DNA of 64,000 bases from assembly GCA_018350325.1 (NCBI GenBank), contig JAEVLN010000001.1, forward strand, positions 1,725,501 through 1,789,500, written 5' to 3'. Each line of letters starts with the position of its first letter. The stretch's first letter is position 1. The DNA is from Globodera rostochiensis (taxonomy: Eukaryota; Nematoda; Chromadorea; Rhabditida; Heteroderidae). Positions 46,869 to 58,125 of the stretch are shown piece by piece. The notes beneath the pieces were generated by a model. The model did no database searches, was not told the origin of the DNA, and saw nothing but the letters and a program-made list of their open reading frames with translations. Position numbers and translations under genes: made by a program.

Positions 46869-49800
46869 ATGAATCATTGCATTCCAAACCGAAAATTGCA
46901 GCCCGAGGGTGCACCCATCCACAACGGCGTCATTATCACTTTACCGTCCTCTCAAAACATTGTGCATTTTGTGTTCCGGGACAAAGACTCGCCTCTCTTT
47001 GCGATGCATAAGAAACTGTGAGGGCTTTTCGTTTATAAAGAAATTTAAGTCACTTTTATTCAACCTTTTTTGTGACGAATTCTTTATGGCCAAGGGCTTG
47101 GCAGGGAAAATTTTAAATAGTCCAACAACAAATTCTTTTAAGAAAATGGTCATGGCAAAAAAAAAAATTTTTTTTTTTGTAGGGGCTGGGAGGAAATCTG
47201 AAAATTCCTGCCCCAGAACTCGGCATTACTGATTAAAACTGTCTCCAATTTGTGGAAAATATTGCTCAAACGCTTTTTTACACTTCAGTTTTGTGTGCAA
47301 GAATCCGTACGGTCTGAAGAATGCGCAAATTCTTCGGCACGAGAAAACCTTGGAGTTCGGTGACACCATCGTTTTCACGGCGGACGAGGAAACGAACACC
47401 GTGATTGACTACGAGAAGGGGCTGCAAGTGTTCGAGACGGACTGTAATTATGGCAAATATTTGGTAAGCACCGACAAAAAATAATCCTTTAAATCGATTT
47501 ATTCAAATTTTTATTTTATTTTGCAAGTTTGTCTGTTTTTTTATTGTAAATGTTGTTTATTGCGTGGTTATTCAGAAAAATGTTTTTTTTTTATCCTGGA
47601 GTTCGTCCGGTCCACGTATTATATTGGCATCCCGCGGTTTTTAATGAAAATTTGAAAAAATGGGGTGGGTTTTCGCGAGGCGCTGGTTACACTGACATCA
47701 GGTTTTGCTATTTTTTATTAATTAAGAATTTCATCGAATACCGGATTTTTTTAAATAAAGTTAATCGTGTATTTGATGAACACGCTTTGATAATCAGATT
47801 TGTGATCAGACAGCACTTCAATAAAAACCTCGTGTTTTTAATGATCCGACAGAATCTTAATTATTATTTTGCCAGGTGAAATGTGTGTGCATTTTGCCGC
47901 CGCTGGAGAAGGATCCGTTGCGCTGTTGGTGTGACCATTTTGGATGGATTCAATTGAGCATGGAACAATGCAATGAACTGCACCAACGGGCCGAGCCGGA
48001 CGTGCCCATCAACACGTGGGTGTCCATCGAAGTGCACGGGGACAGAATTGTGCCAGAGTATCATGACTTTATTGACGTGGCAGTTGATGAACGCAAAAAT
48101 GTGTGGGACGTGGTAAATTTTGCAAATTTTAACTTTGTGTCACATTTTTATCAACAAAAAAGTGGCTTTTGGCACTATCGGACTCACTCCTCGTTCGACT
48201 TTTATTCAAAAACAAAATTTTTTTTTTTAAATTTTTCATTTTTGGTGAAGACTGAGTGTGTTTTAGGGTTGGACAAGTCTGAAATGGGAATAAGAAGTTT
48301 AGATAATCGCACACACTTTTGAATAAATGAATTGCAATGTACGCTTTAAAAAAACAAATTTTTGAGGAATGGAATTTGCACAACGAAAATCGGCCAAAAG
48401 GTAATGCGTACAAATGGGAGATCACGGACGATGAGGAGGATGATGAGCCGGATTTTATTGAAAAGTCTGAGGACCAACTGTTGGATGTGAGTTTTTTTTT
48501 AGAAAAAATGAGTTTTTGTCTTCAAAATTTGATACTTTTTTTTTTGGACTGGTGGGTCGGAAAAAGTCAAATGCGTGTTCATTTTTCTAAATTTGTCTTG
48601 GTTTTCTTAACAATAAATTTGGCATTTTGTCATCTATAGTAATGTGTTGAATTTGTACGTTTAGGTCAAACTGAAGTTGGAGGGCTGCTTGATTGACAAA
48701 AAGGAGTTGTACTGCAATGAGTTGAAGGACCACCGGGTGTTTGTCGGTCTGTGGAAGAAGCACGAGTGCAAGCCGGACAATGTGCCGCTGGGCCGACGCT
48801 GCAACTTTGATGCCTATTTCAATGGTCATTCTTTTTTGGCTTTTTTTGTTGAATATTATTGAAATTTTAATGAATTTTGAGCCAATTTTCCTAACAAGAT
48901 AAAAATGGATAACGTTTTCCGGACGACTTTTCCTACAATTTCTGTAATATTTAGTCATTGTTTTTTTGTTGTTATTGCAGATATCCGTGGCGTTTACATT
49001 GCCTATTTCTGCGAGTTTGGCGAGGACGATGATGAAGATTGGGTGTGCGAAGTTTTTTTGCCGGAGGTTGACAATGAGCCGCCTGTGGTCAGCAGAAATT
49101 TTTGCTTTTTTTTTTGTTGTACGGATGGTTTGTTTCTGTTCCAGATTGGCGTCACCATTTATCCGAGTGAGACATGGGGTGCACTGTACAAGACGTCCTT
49201 TTTTGGGGTAATTTTTATGCTTAAGAAAAATTCGAAAATGAAAATTTACGTTTTTGTTCCCCAATGCTCCACAAAAAACCAAAACAATATTTTTTTGGTT
49301 CTCTAAAGGGCCTAAAAATTGTTTTTAGCTTGTGTCGGACAAAAACCGAATGCTCGGCACATTGCCGTACATGTTCTTCAATGAAAAGCTCAGGCAAGAG
49401 GAAGAAGAGGAGGCAGCAGCGGACGCTGCTGTTAACGGAGATGATCTAGAGGATGCCGAGGAGTACACTGGCGAAATTTTGTAATGATTTTTATTTATTA
49501 TGCATCAAAAACCTTCAAAAATTAAAAAATTTACAAAAAAAACCCCCCATTTAATTCAATTCCCGCAAAGGATTTACATTGTGGACACGGGCCCAGCCAA
49601 GCACAAATTGTGCCGTTTTAAATTCTGCGACAGTCAGCCCAACGAGACGCTTAGACTGGTGGAAAAAGCGAACCAGTTGGCCGCTATGGAGACCATCAAA
49701 GCCGATGGGTTCATCTACAATTGTCAGTTTTTTTTGTTGCTGTTGGAAAAGGAAAATTTTATTTGAATGTTAAATAAAAATTTCTTTGACATATATATTT

Positions 49801-51216
49801 TTTGCAAAATCTTTTTACTTTTTTTTTGGATTTTCTTTTATTTTAGCTTACCTGCAGTATGTGTACGTGCCTAAATACCCCACGCAGCAATTCATTTTCC
49901 CGGCCGAATACATTCGCGAATTTCCTGTCGGCTATTGGTTCGATTTTGAGGCCAAATTTGTTGTGGAGAAAGGGGAACATGAAATCCTCGGGGCCAGACT
50001 GGACGAACAGCGTGACATTGTGCCACACAATCGCATTGACGAAAGGATGGCAGCCGGATCCGGGCCGAAAATTCAGCGCTACGAGGTGCGTCATAGGCCA
50101 TGTTTTTCCATACTTTATACCCCTCACATTTGGGCCGCACGTTTAGGGCAAGGGGAGACCCCGGGGACCACCTTCATCCCTCGAAATTCAAAAAAAAATT
50201 TGAGAAGAAAAAATTGGTACGTTTTTGCATGGCCTATCCGAGGGAAACCTCACCGAGCCTGCTTGAACAATGCGATAAGGTGGCCCTGGTTTTATCAAAA
50301 TCGCGAACATGAACATTTGATTGTTTTCTGCTGTACGGTCTGACAAGGACATAAATTTTCGATACCACCACCAAAAACATCCCAATTGTTTTCAGTTCAA
50401 AATTGAAGTGGAACTGTGTGCTGAAGAGTTCGCCAAGGAGCAGTTGTTCAATGCAATGTACGGATTTGTTGCTGACCCGGAAGCCGCTTTTCAGACAAAG
50501 AAGCGGACCAAAAAGTACAAAGTGATCATTGGCGAAGGCCGAAGCCGTTCGGATGTCACCCATTTCAAATTCCTTCGCATGGCCGGCAATGAGAAATTGA
50601 TGGTACGCTTTTTTTTTGTTGGGAAATTAATTGAGATTTTTTTTTTGCATTTTAAATTTTAAAAAATATGTAAAAAATAATGGGGACACTTTTTCAGTTT
50701 GAAAGAAAGCCACGGGCCGCTGACATTCCGTACAACGAGGACACGGTGGCGGGCGACGGTGATGACAATGACCTGTTTGCGGACATTGGACTGGTAAAAA
50801 ACCATTTTTAGATTTGCAAAAATAAACACATTCAATTTTGTACAGGATCCGGCAAATGCGGAGGAGGAGGACAAGCCCTTGACTCAGGTAGATCAGAGAG
50901 AAAGGAGGACACAGAACAGAGAGAGAGAGAGAGTGTGTATAATTAGAGTGTAGAGAGGCAGAGTAAAAAAAGACACAAATTCAAAATGCAGGTCGACTAC
51001 CTGCAAGAGTATTCCATCCGTGAGCGCAAGCTGAAGGCGCGCGAGCGCAAGCGCGAGCGTGACAAGAAGGAGAAGCAGTTGCTGGAGGCGTTGCGTCTGC
51101 AGGAGGAGACGCGCGTGACTGCCGCTGACGCGCCCAGCAGCAGGGACGACGTGGCGGCGGCGGCGATTGGGGCGACGACGGCGGCGGTGGGTGCAGCGAC
51201 GTCATCGCGCGCGTGA
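46869..51216 (+). CDS. Uncharacterised 707-residue protein
   Basis: Exons: 46869-47017, 47289-47463, 47876-48112, 48367-48486, 48665-48824, 48981-49087, 49145-49207, 49329-49480, 49571-49722, 49847-50085, 50396-50602, 50698-50793, 50846-50887, 50992-51216. All phases match, and GT-AG borders were used throughout. I do not recognise the family. No signal peptide or membrane segment. The sequence suggests serial beta-rich modules: segments such as LEFGDTIVFTAD, NTWVSIEVHGDRIVPEYH, DIRGVYIAYFCEFGE and FPVGYWFDFEAKFVVEKGEHEILGARL look like OB-fold or RNP-type strands with charged loops. Acidic patches (DDEEDDEPD, RQEEEEEAAAD) separate them, and the C-terminus has an Arg/Lys/Glu helix (KARERKRERDKKEKQ) then an Ala-rich tail. 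A cytosolic or nuclear scaffold or nucleic-acid binder is possible, but this is speculation. The model is well supported; the function is not. Confidence 0.75.
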
Positions 51217-51926
51217 ATTTTTGTGTGGACGGGTTGAGGAGGTTGTTTTGCGCGTGCCACATTTTCCGGAACTTCACGAGGTACAAAAATTATAATGGAC
51301 TCAAATGAATGTTTTTGATTTGATCAATTTGTTTTTTTGTTGTTAAATTTAATGTTTCCATTTATTTATTCTTTGTGCCTAATTTGGCCGTTCTGCGCAC
51401 ATGACTTGGACACTTTTAAGTTTTCTCTTTATGATTCTTTTCGTCTGCATATTGTTCAATTTTTTTGTTGTTGTCAAATTTATGCCCGAACATTGTCAGT
51501 TTTTCATTAATTATTTTATAATTTTAATAAAAAAAATTACATATTGTTTTTGTTATTGACGACGACAGCAAATCGCGTTGGCCTCCTTTGACAAAGAGCT
51601 AATTTGGGGTGAAGGTTCACCGACCTGTAGGGGTAATGACTACAAATCCGTATCGATCCAAGAAGTAATGGCTACCCACCCCTACAGGGTCCCGTAAAAT
51701 CCGTATAAGGGGTGGCCGGCCCGGGCCGTTCCGGTTATTTACTTGGAGCACCACCAGTTGGCCCAATCGGGCAATTAGAAACGCGTTTTTTTAATCGTTA
51801 AAAGAGTTGATATGATTTACAACAACAAAAATCATGTTAAAAATACAACAACAACAAAAAGAAAATGTTTAAAATTAGCCGAGAATCTTTATTTTTAAAT
51901 CGAGAAATTTACATCATTCTTTCTGC
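51217..51926. other. Convergent 3' intergenic spacer with a hairpin
   Basis: Lies between two convergent genes. It contains an imperfect inverted repeat: GACCTGTAGGGGT (51622-51634) against ACCCCTACAGGGTC (51678-51691), loop about 43 bases. It might be a MITE fragment or terminator-like structure. The rest is AT-rich. Confidence 0.45.
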
Positions 51927-54443
51927 TCATTGAGTGTTGCCAAGCAAACAGTTGAACACGCCGCACTTGCGCATCACCGCAACGACTTGTCGAAGCGCCT
52001 CCAATGAGAGGAAGTCGCTGAGTCGATAGCCCCCCAACAACGCCCATTTGTTCGTCTTGCACACCTCGCAGAAGCCGCATTTCAAATAGCACCTCGGATG
52101 GGAACGGAAGCCGACCACTTTCACTTGCCCGCAATCGATGCCTTCCGATTTATGCTCCTTTTGATGTAACAAGCAATTATTACTAATTAAGCTCTTTGTT
52201 CTTTCCGACTTTTTGTAATCGGATTGTTGTTCAACAACAGCGCCAGGACCCGGACAAATATTCGTCCGTGCCGACAAAATTGGGTTTTGCTTTTTTTTGG
52301 GTTTGCCCTCCCAAAACAACCAAATGAGCGCATTAAGGCCTTGCCCCTCTCGAAGACCGGTCCGGACTCCTTAATTAACCGCTACCACTCCCGTCGAATA
52401 GAATAATTAATCCAAAAGACTCCTGGCTTTACCCATTCTTGAACAGCCCCACAATAATTTGCTAACCATTAAATAACGTTCCATGAAATTGATGAGACAA
52501 AATTCCGTGCAGTTGACAAACTTTTTGCCAATTCTGTTGAAACGGTCGTAGATTTCTTAAGAAAAAAATAATGAAAAAGTATTGCCATCAGTGGACACAA
52601 ATTGGCAGTCAAAAAGATACACAATAGATGGAAAGTAGGGTCATCCCGACATGGCCAACCCCGACCTCCGCGACATGGCCAACCCCGACCTCCGCGATCC
52701 GGTCCCCGACATGGCCAATCCCGACCTCCGCGACATGGCCAACCCCGACCTCCGCGATCCGGTCCCCGACATGGCCAATCCCGACCTCCGCGACATGGCC
52801 AACCCCGACCTCCGCGATCCGGTCCCCGACATGGCCAATCCCGACCTCCGCGACATGGCCAACCCCGACCTCCGCGATCCGGTCTCCGACATGGCCAACC
52901 CCGACCTCCGCGATCCGGTCTCCGACATGGCCAACCCCGACCTCCGCGATCCGGTCTCCGACATGGCCAACCCCGACCTCCGCGATCCGGTCTCCGACAT
53001 GGCCAACCCCGACCTCCGCGATCCGGTCTCCGACATGGCCAACCCCGACCTCCGCGATCCGGTCTCCGACATGGCCAACCCCGACCTCCGCGATCCGGTC
53101 TCCGACATGGCCAATCCCGACCTCCGCGATCCGGTCTCCGACATGGCCAACCCCGACCTCCGCGATCCGGTCTCCGACATGGCCAACCCCGACCTCCGCG
53201 ATCCGGTCTCCGACATGGCCAACCCCGACCTCCGCGATCCGGTCTCCGACATGGCCAACCCCGACCTCCGCGATCCGGTCTCCGACATGGCCAACCCCGA
53301 CCTCCGCGATCCGGTCTCCGACATGGCCAACCCCGACCTCCGCGATCCGGTCTCCGACATGGCCAACCCCGACCTCCGCGATCCGGTCTCCGACATGGCC
53401 AACCCCGACCTCCGCGATCCGGTCTCCGACATGGCCAACCCCGACCTCCGCGATCCGGTCTCCGACATGGCCAACCCCGACCTCCGCGATCCGGTCTCCG
53501 ACATGGCCAACCCCGACCTCCGCGATCCGGTCTCCGACATGGCCAACCCCGACCTCCGCGATCCGGTCTCCGACATGGCCAACCCGACCTCCGCGATCCG
53601 GTCTCCGACATGGCCAACCCCGACCTCCGCGATCCGGTCTCCGACATGGCCAACCCCGACCTCCGCGATCCGGTCTCCGACATGGCCAACCCCGACCTCC
53701 GCGATCCGGTCTCCGACATGGCCAACCCCGACCTCCGCGATCCGGTCTCCGACATGGCCAACCCCGACCTCCGCGATCCGGTCTCCGACATGGCCAACCC
53801 CGACCTCCGCGATCCGGTCTCCGACATGGCCAACCCCGACCTCCGCGATCCGGTCTCCGACATGGCCAACCCCGACCTCCGCGATCCGGTCTCCGACATG
53901 GCCAACCCCGACCTCCGCGATCCGGTCTCCGACATGGCCAACCCCGACCTCCGCGATCCGGTCTCCGACATGGCCAACCCCGACCTCCGCGATCCGGTCT
54001 CCGACATGGCCAATCCCGACCTCCGCGATCCGGTCTCCGACATGGCCAACCCAGACCTCCCCGACATGGCCATTGGCCAACCCCGATTTTCCCGCCCCGA
54101 GAGGTCGGGGACCAACCTTAATGGTAAGTATAATTTTTACAAGAATTTGGCCCATTGAGAGTTTGAAAGAATTTTTGCATTTAAAATATTTCTCCTCTTC
54201 TCTCTCTCTACCTTTGGAGTTGAATCGGTCGCAGTTCGGCTTGCCATAGCCAAGCAAATATCCGCTTTTGCCACAATGCGCGTCCCGCGCGTCCATACAC
54301 TCGTACGCCTTACAGCCGGCACAGTCCTCGGCGCCGCCATAAGCGGCGGCGGCACTGTCAAAGGGCGTTATGAAGCCGTTTGAGGAGAAGGGCACAGCGA
54401 ACAGTGCCAAAAATAAAACAATAATTTTGTGCATATTATTCAT
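51927..54443 (-). CDS. Secreted Cys-rich protein, stanniocalcin-like
   Basis: Exons 54443-54212, 52555-52467, 52157-51927; 183 residues with consistent phases (1, then 0). Residues 1-23 form a clear signal peptide (IIVLFLALFAVPFSSNG). The mature part has about a dozen Cys: DCAGCKAYECMDARDAHC, GIGKKFV-like RIGKKFVNCTEFCL, then HPRCYLKCGFCEVCKTNKWAL, a 20-residue gap, and LRQVVAVMRKC. The spacing and the motifs G-K-x-F-V, C-Y-x-K, C-x-x-x-K-x-N and the final V-x-x-x-x-C helix resemble the stanniocalcin core, a secreted glycoprotein hormone family. This resemblance is by eye only. Upstream, TTGCATTCAG ends 4 bases before the first ATG, a good spliced-leader acceptor. The first intron (52556-54211) is almost filled by the 36-bp array; without splicing, the frame from the signal peptide stays open through it. 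A cyst-nematode effector is the alternative reading. Confidence 0.6.
52648..54070. repeat. 36-bp minisatellite open in all six frames
   Basis: About 36-39 units of GACATGGCCAACCCCGACCT plus CCGCGATCCGGTCTCC. The first four occur as 60-bp blocks in which a 24-bp half unit is inserted. Units are nearly identical; a one-base deletion at about 53583 (AACCCGACC) shifts frame midway. Because 36 is a multiple of three and the unit has no stop in any frame, frames of about 500-680 codons appear on both strands; these are not evidence of genes. The array lies inside intron 1 of the stanniocalcin-like gene. Its right edge continues into GGTCGGGGACCAACC, the same terminus as the element at 19644-19782. 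Confidence 0.95.
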
Positions 54444-54918
54444 TTTTCTGAATGCAAAAATCGTTTTAGAGTGACAAAAAACTGTGCGAAAAATCAAAGT
54501 CCAATGCCAATTTTTGCACAAAGAAATCTTTAAAAATCCATATGAATTCAGACCAAAAAAAGTTTGAATTAATTTATGTATTTTAAAATATTTAAAATAA
54601 TAATTAGTGCCTAATAAATTAACAAAATGTGGCATTTTGTTTTCTGGGCACAACTTTTTTGATCTTTGTCCATGCAAAGCTTTAGCTTAGCGATAGCTTC
54701 AACTCTTCGAGAGCTCCCGAATGGGTTTTAAAATGTCAGAATCGGTTAAGGTTGAAGCAGGTTAATGGCCCGGTCTCTATTCGAAAAATTAAAATGTCTT
54801 TATGGCCCGAACAGAAACTCGAAATAAATTAAATTTTAATATAATAAATTTTTAGATTTTGATCAGAAACAAATAAAAGAATTGAATAAATAATTAAATT
54901 AATTGTTCTTCCAATAAA
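54444..54918. other. Divergent promoter region
   Basis: 475 AT-rich bases between two divergent genes, the stanniocalcin-like (-) and TMEM180-like (+) genes. The frame of the former runs open upstream to about 54677 but contains no signal-like start there, so the Met before the hydrophobic stretch is preferred. No defined promoter motif was recognised. Confidence 0.5.
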
Positions 54919-57900
54919 ATGGCTGTTGCTTCGACAACCGCAAACAACAATTCGGCGGTGTTGGCCATATTCTTTGGGCAATTCGGTCTCGGACTGATGC
55001 ACACGACTTTTATGTTTTATTATGTCAAGGTTTTTATTTTTGGGAAGAAAAAGAAGCGGCTGGGCCCATGGGATGAAAGGAATTTAACGAAATTTCGATC
55101 GAGAATCTCGATCGTCCGTGCCTCTAATGCTTACACTCCTTTAACTGCTTGGAATGCCTCGGGGGGTAATTTTGGAATGTCCCCGGAGGGTAAATTCTTT
55201 AAGTATTTGGAATGTCCCCGGGGGGTAAATTCCTTTTGGAATGCCCCCGGGGGATAATTTCTTTTGGAATGTCCCCGGGGGGTAAAATGGGCGGCAATAA
55301 TCCGTGGGAAAATTGCTGATGAATGTGAGTGATTGGGATCAGCAACTGTGAGCATATAAGTGATCGGAAACGATTGGGCGTTGTGAGAAAGTCATCAATG
55401 GACTTTGGAGTCCAAAGTTTGGACTTTCACCGACGGGAATTAAAATGACAAAAAAAGATGAAATGACTTTGTGTGCTTTTGCTTGGAAAATTTTAATATT
55501 TTATGGAAAACAAGCATTGACCTCATGTTCAACACGTTCAGGTGTTCCTCAACATTTTCCAAGTCAACGAATACTGGTTCAACTGGTCGCAGCTGCTGTT
55601 TTTGGTCTGGAATGCTGTCAATGATCCACTTTTTGGCTATTTGCAGGTGTTTTTTTGCGCATTTTTCCAATAATTTCATCCAAATTTAATTGTTTAAATG
55701 TTTTTTTAGGATGTCGGCGGCACGTGGATGAAAGATCGTGCCAAAATTTTCACTCATTTTGGCCCATTTTTGGTGTTCTCCTTTCTGATCACCTGGTTTC
55801 CATGGCGAAGTTCGTCCGACTCGCCGCCATACGTCGAGGGATTGCATTTGATCGTGTCGCTGTTCCTTTATGACGCTTTTTTCAGGCATTTTTTTTTTGA
55901 TTTTGATCTCCCCCGCCCGAGACAATTAATAAACAAGAATTTGCTGGATTTTTGCATTTTTAACGTTTTGTGGGCGTTGCAACCGCAAAAGTTGTAAAGA
56001 TTTGTTTGATCAGATCACATACCAAAATTTGATTGATATATCGAATTTTGTTACAATTTTGTTTAAGGTTTCGGGAAAGCAAAATGTTACTATTTTTACA
56101 TTTTCAGTTGCATTGGTGTGGCCTGGTCCGCGCTGTACTCCGATTCGACGCGGGACCACCGGAAGCGCGTTCGGGGCATTAAATATGCGCAGTTCGCCTC
56201 ACTGTGCAGTGTGAATGTGATCACCGTGGTGGAGAAAGTCTCGCACAGTCTCGAGGTTGGGCTTCGATCACTTTTGAGTCCAATCACTTTTTAGGTTCAA
56301 TCACTTTCGGGTCCAATCATTAGGGTCCAATCACTTTAGGGTCCAATCACTTTGGGTTCAATCACTTTCGATCCGATCACTTTTGGGTCTGATCACTTTT
56401 GGGTTCAATCACTTTTGGGTCAATTGCTTTTGAGTCCGATCACTTTTTGGTCCGACGAATTTGAGTCGTCCGTTTTTTTTTTTGCAGAATTTTGGCGCCT
56501 TCCAAGTGATTTGCCTGGGGTTGGGCATCATTTCGCTGTCCTGTCTCTATTTGGCGGGTCGTCTTGGCAGCTCTTCGTCGAACGTGTCGGACGACCGACT
56601 ACTGCTTGAGGAGGAGGGCGATAGAGGTGCATCGACGGACGGGACGGCGTCCAACGCATGGGACTGGGCACAATTGGCCGAACTCACCAAAGTCGGGTTG
56701 GCATACAGACTGTTCCGGGGGACACTTTCTAAGTGCAACGATCGAAATATCGTAAAATTTCGAACCCGACATACTGTAGCTGGGACTGTACCCCATAAAA
56801 GCATCCAAAATTGGACAAATTTTTGCCCATTTTAGCAGCTGATCTCCGCCAAAGACTTTCAATGCATTGTGTTCACCAATTTTGTGCATATTTTGAGGTT
56901 TTTAATATTTTTAAATGTTTGTCACATTGTGCCAAAATTGTCCATTTCTTTTGTTTCTGATCAGAACTGTCAGTCACATGAACTTTGCGGTGATCGCCAC
57001 GGACATTTTGATTCCCCAAACAGTGTTGCCGAAGGGCTCATGGCAGCTCAGTGCTTTCTTCGCTGTCTGTACACTTACGCCGCAGGTGTTTTTAAAAAAA
57101 ATTATTTTTGGATTAATGAATTTTGGCACAAAATTTGAAATTTTTCTTGATCCATCCACCAGCAGCTGCTTGAACCCCGCCCCTAAAATTCAGATCATTG
57201 TGATCACCAACGACAAAATGTTGTTGCGCAAGGGCACATATCGGGTGATGATGTACGGACTGTTGGCCTCAATTTGTTCCACCGTCCTCTACACACTCTC
57301 CGCCAGCCCGTTCGTGATCATCTTGTTCATGGTCATCGACAGGTTTGTGCCGCATGCATTGATTGGACCAATTCCCCGAAATTCGAACAATTTGAACCTT
57401 TCGAGCATTTTTACCACCACTTTTAAGCATTACTGTGCACGCCATCTCGCCGCTGTTCAACATTTTGTTCTCCGAAGTGATTGAGGACGACAAAACGCGC
57501 TATTCCAGAAAGTGAGTGATCAGCTGCATTTTTATTTTTAAATTTTGATTAATCACCCCATCAATTTGAATTTGTAAAATCCCCCCCCCCTTTTTGCGTT
57601 GTCCAGAAGTGCCCTCTCCTCGCTGATCTTCAGCCTGAACGCGCTGTTCACAAAGCCGGCCATCTCCATAGCGCCGGTGGTCATTGTGTACTTGCTGAAC
57701 CAGTGCGTGTGGGGACAGGGCGGCCTTTTATTAGTCCATCGGGGGTTTGGGGTTTTTGGATCAAAAATGGGGGCGGATTTAAGATTTAAATATGCTTTTG
57801 AATTGTGGGAAAACTATTTTTTGATTCCTTTTTTTTTTGCCTGAGGCTGAACCCCGCGCATTAATAATGTTTAAAATAATTTTGCGATTTTAAGGAATGG

Positions 57901-58125
57901 CTACGAATTGTATCAGAGCAAAGCCTTTGTGTCGGTAATTTTTAACAAAACTTTTAAAAATAAATTTTACTGCTCTCCCAAAAGGATCAACTCCGTCTGT
58001 GCATGTCGCGTGTGCTGTTCGCCATTCCGTTGCTGCTCGGCACGCTTGAACTGTTGGCGTTCCGTCACTATTCCCTGCGGCACAAACATCGGCCGACCGG
58101 CGCCAGCGGCGCACTTCCCATTTAA
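54919..58125 (+). CDS. TMEM180/MFSD13A-like multi-pass membrane protein
   Basis: A major-facilitator-like membrane protein of unknown substrate. Exons: 54919-55029, 55542-55646, 55710-55885, 56108-56255, 56488-56691, 56836-56897, 56965-57085, 57194-57342, 57428-57511, 57607-57702, 57895-57934, 57985-58125; 478 residues. Family-like motifs: GLGLMHTTFMFYYVKVFLN-type start (GQFGLGLMHTTFMFYYVKVF), WFNWSQLLFLVWNAVNDPLFGYLQD (the NDP motif shared with MFS sodium symporter-like proteins), FLITWFPW, SALYSDSTRDHRKR, KYAQFASLCS, then paired helices through LLGTLELLAF. About ten to twelve hydrophobic segments. A Ser/Glu-rich hydrophilic loop (residues about 205-245) divides the halves. The exon ending at 55885 uses a GC donor (AG|GCATTT). 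Introns 1 and 4 carry small tandem repeats. The name rests on the N-terminal half; the transport role is not established even for the human protein. Confidence 0.8.
55143..55285. repeat. GGAATGTCCCCGGGGGGTAA short array in an intron
   Basis: Four diverged units of about 33-40 bases built on TTTGGAATGTCCCCGGGG then GGTAAATTC, in the first intron of the TMEM180-like gene. The CCCCGGRGGGTAAA core matches the array at 11285-12655. Confidence 0.7.
56262..56452. repeat. TCCAATCACTTTTGGG short tandem array in an intron
   Basis: About ten copies of a 16-17 base unit (GGGTCCAATCACTTT and GGTCCGATCACTTTT), in the TMEM180-like intron before exon 56488-56691. Confidence 0.75.

Noticed and set aside
52469..54249. 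Open frames of about 500-680 codons on both strands
   Set aside because: They run through the 36-bp array, which has no stop in any frame because its unit is 3n long and stop-free. Only the first exon of the stanniocalcin-like gene is supported; the read-through is reported as a hypothesis only.
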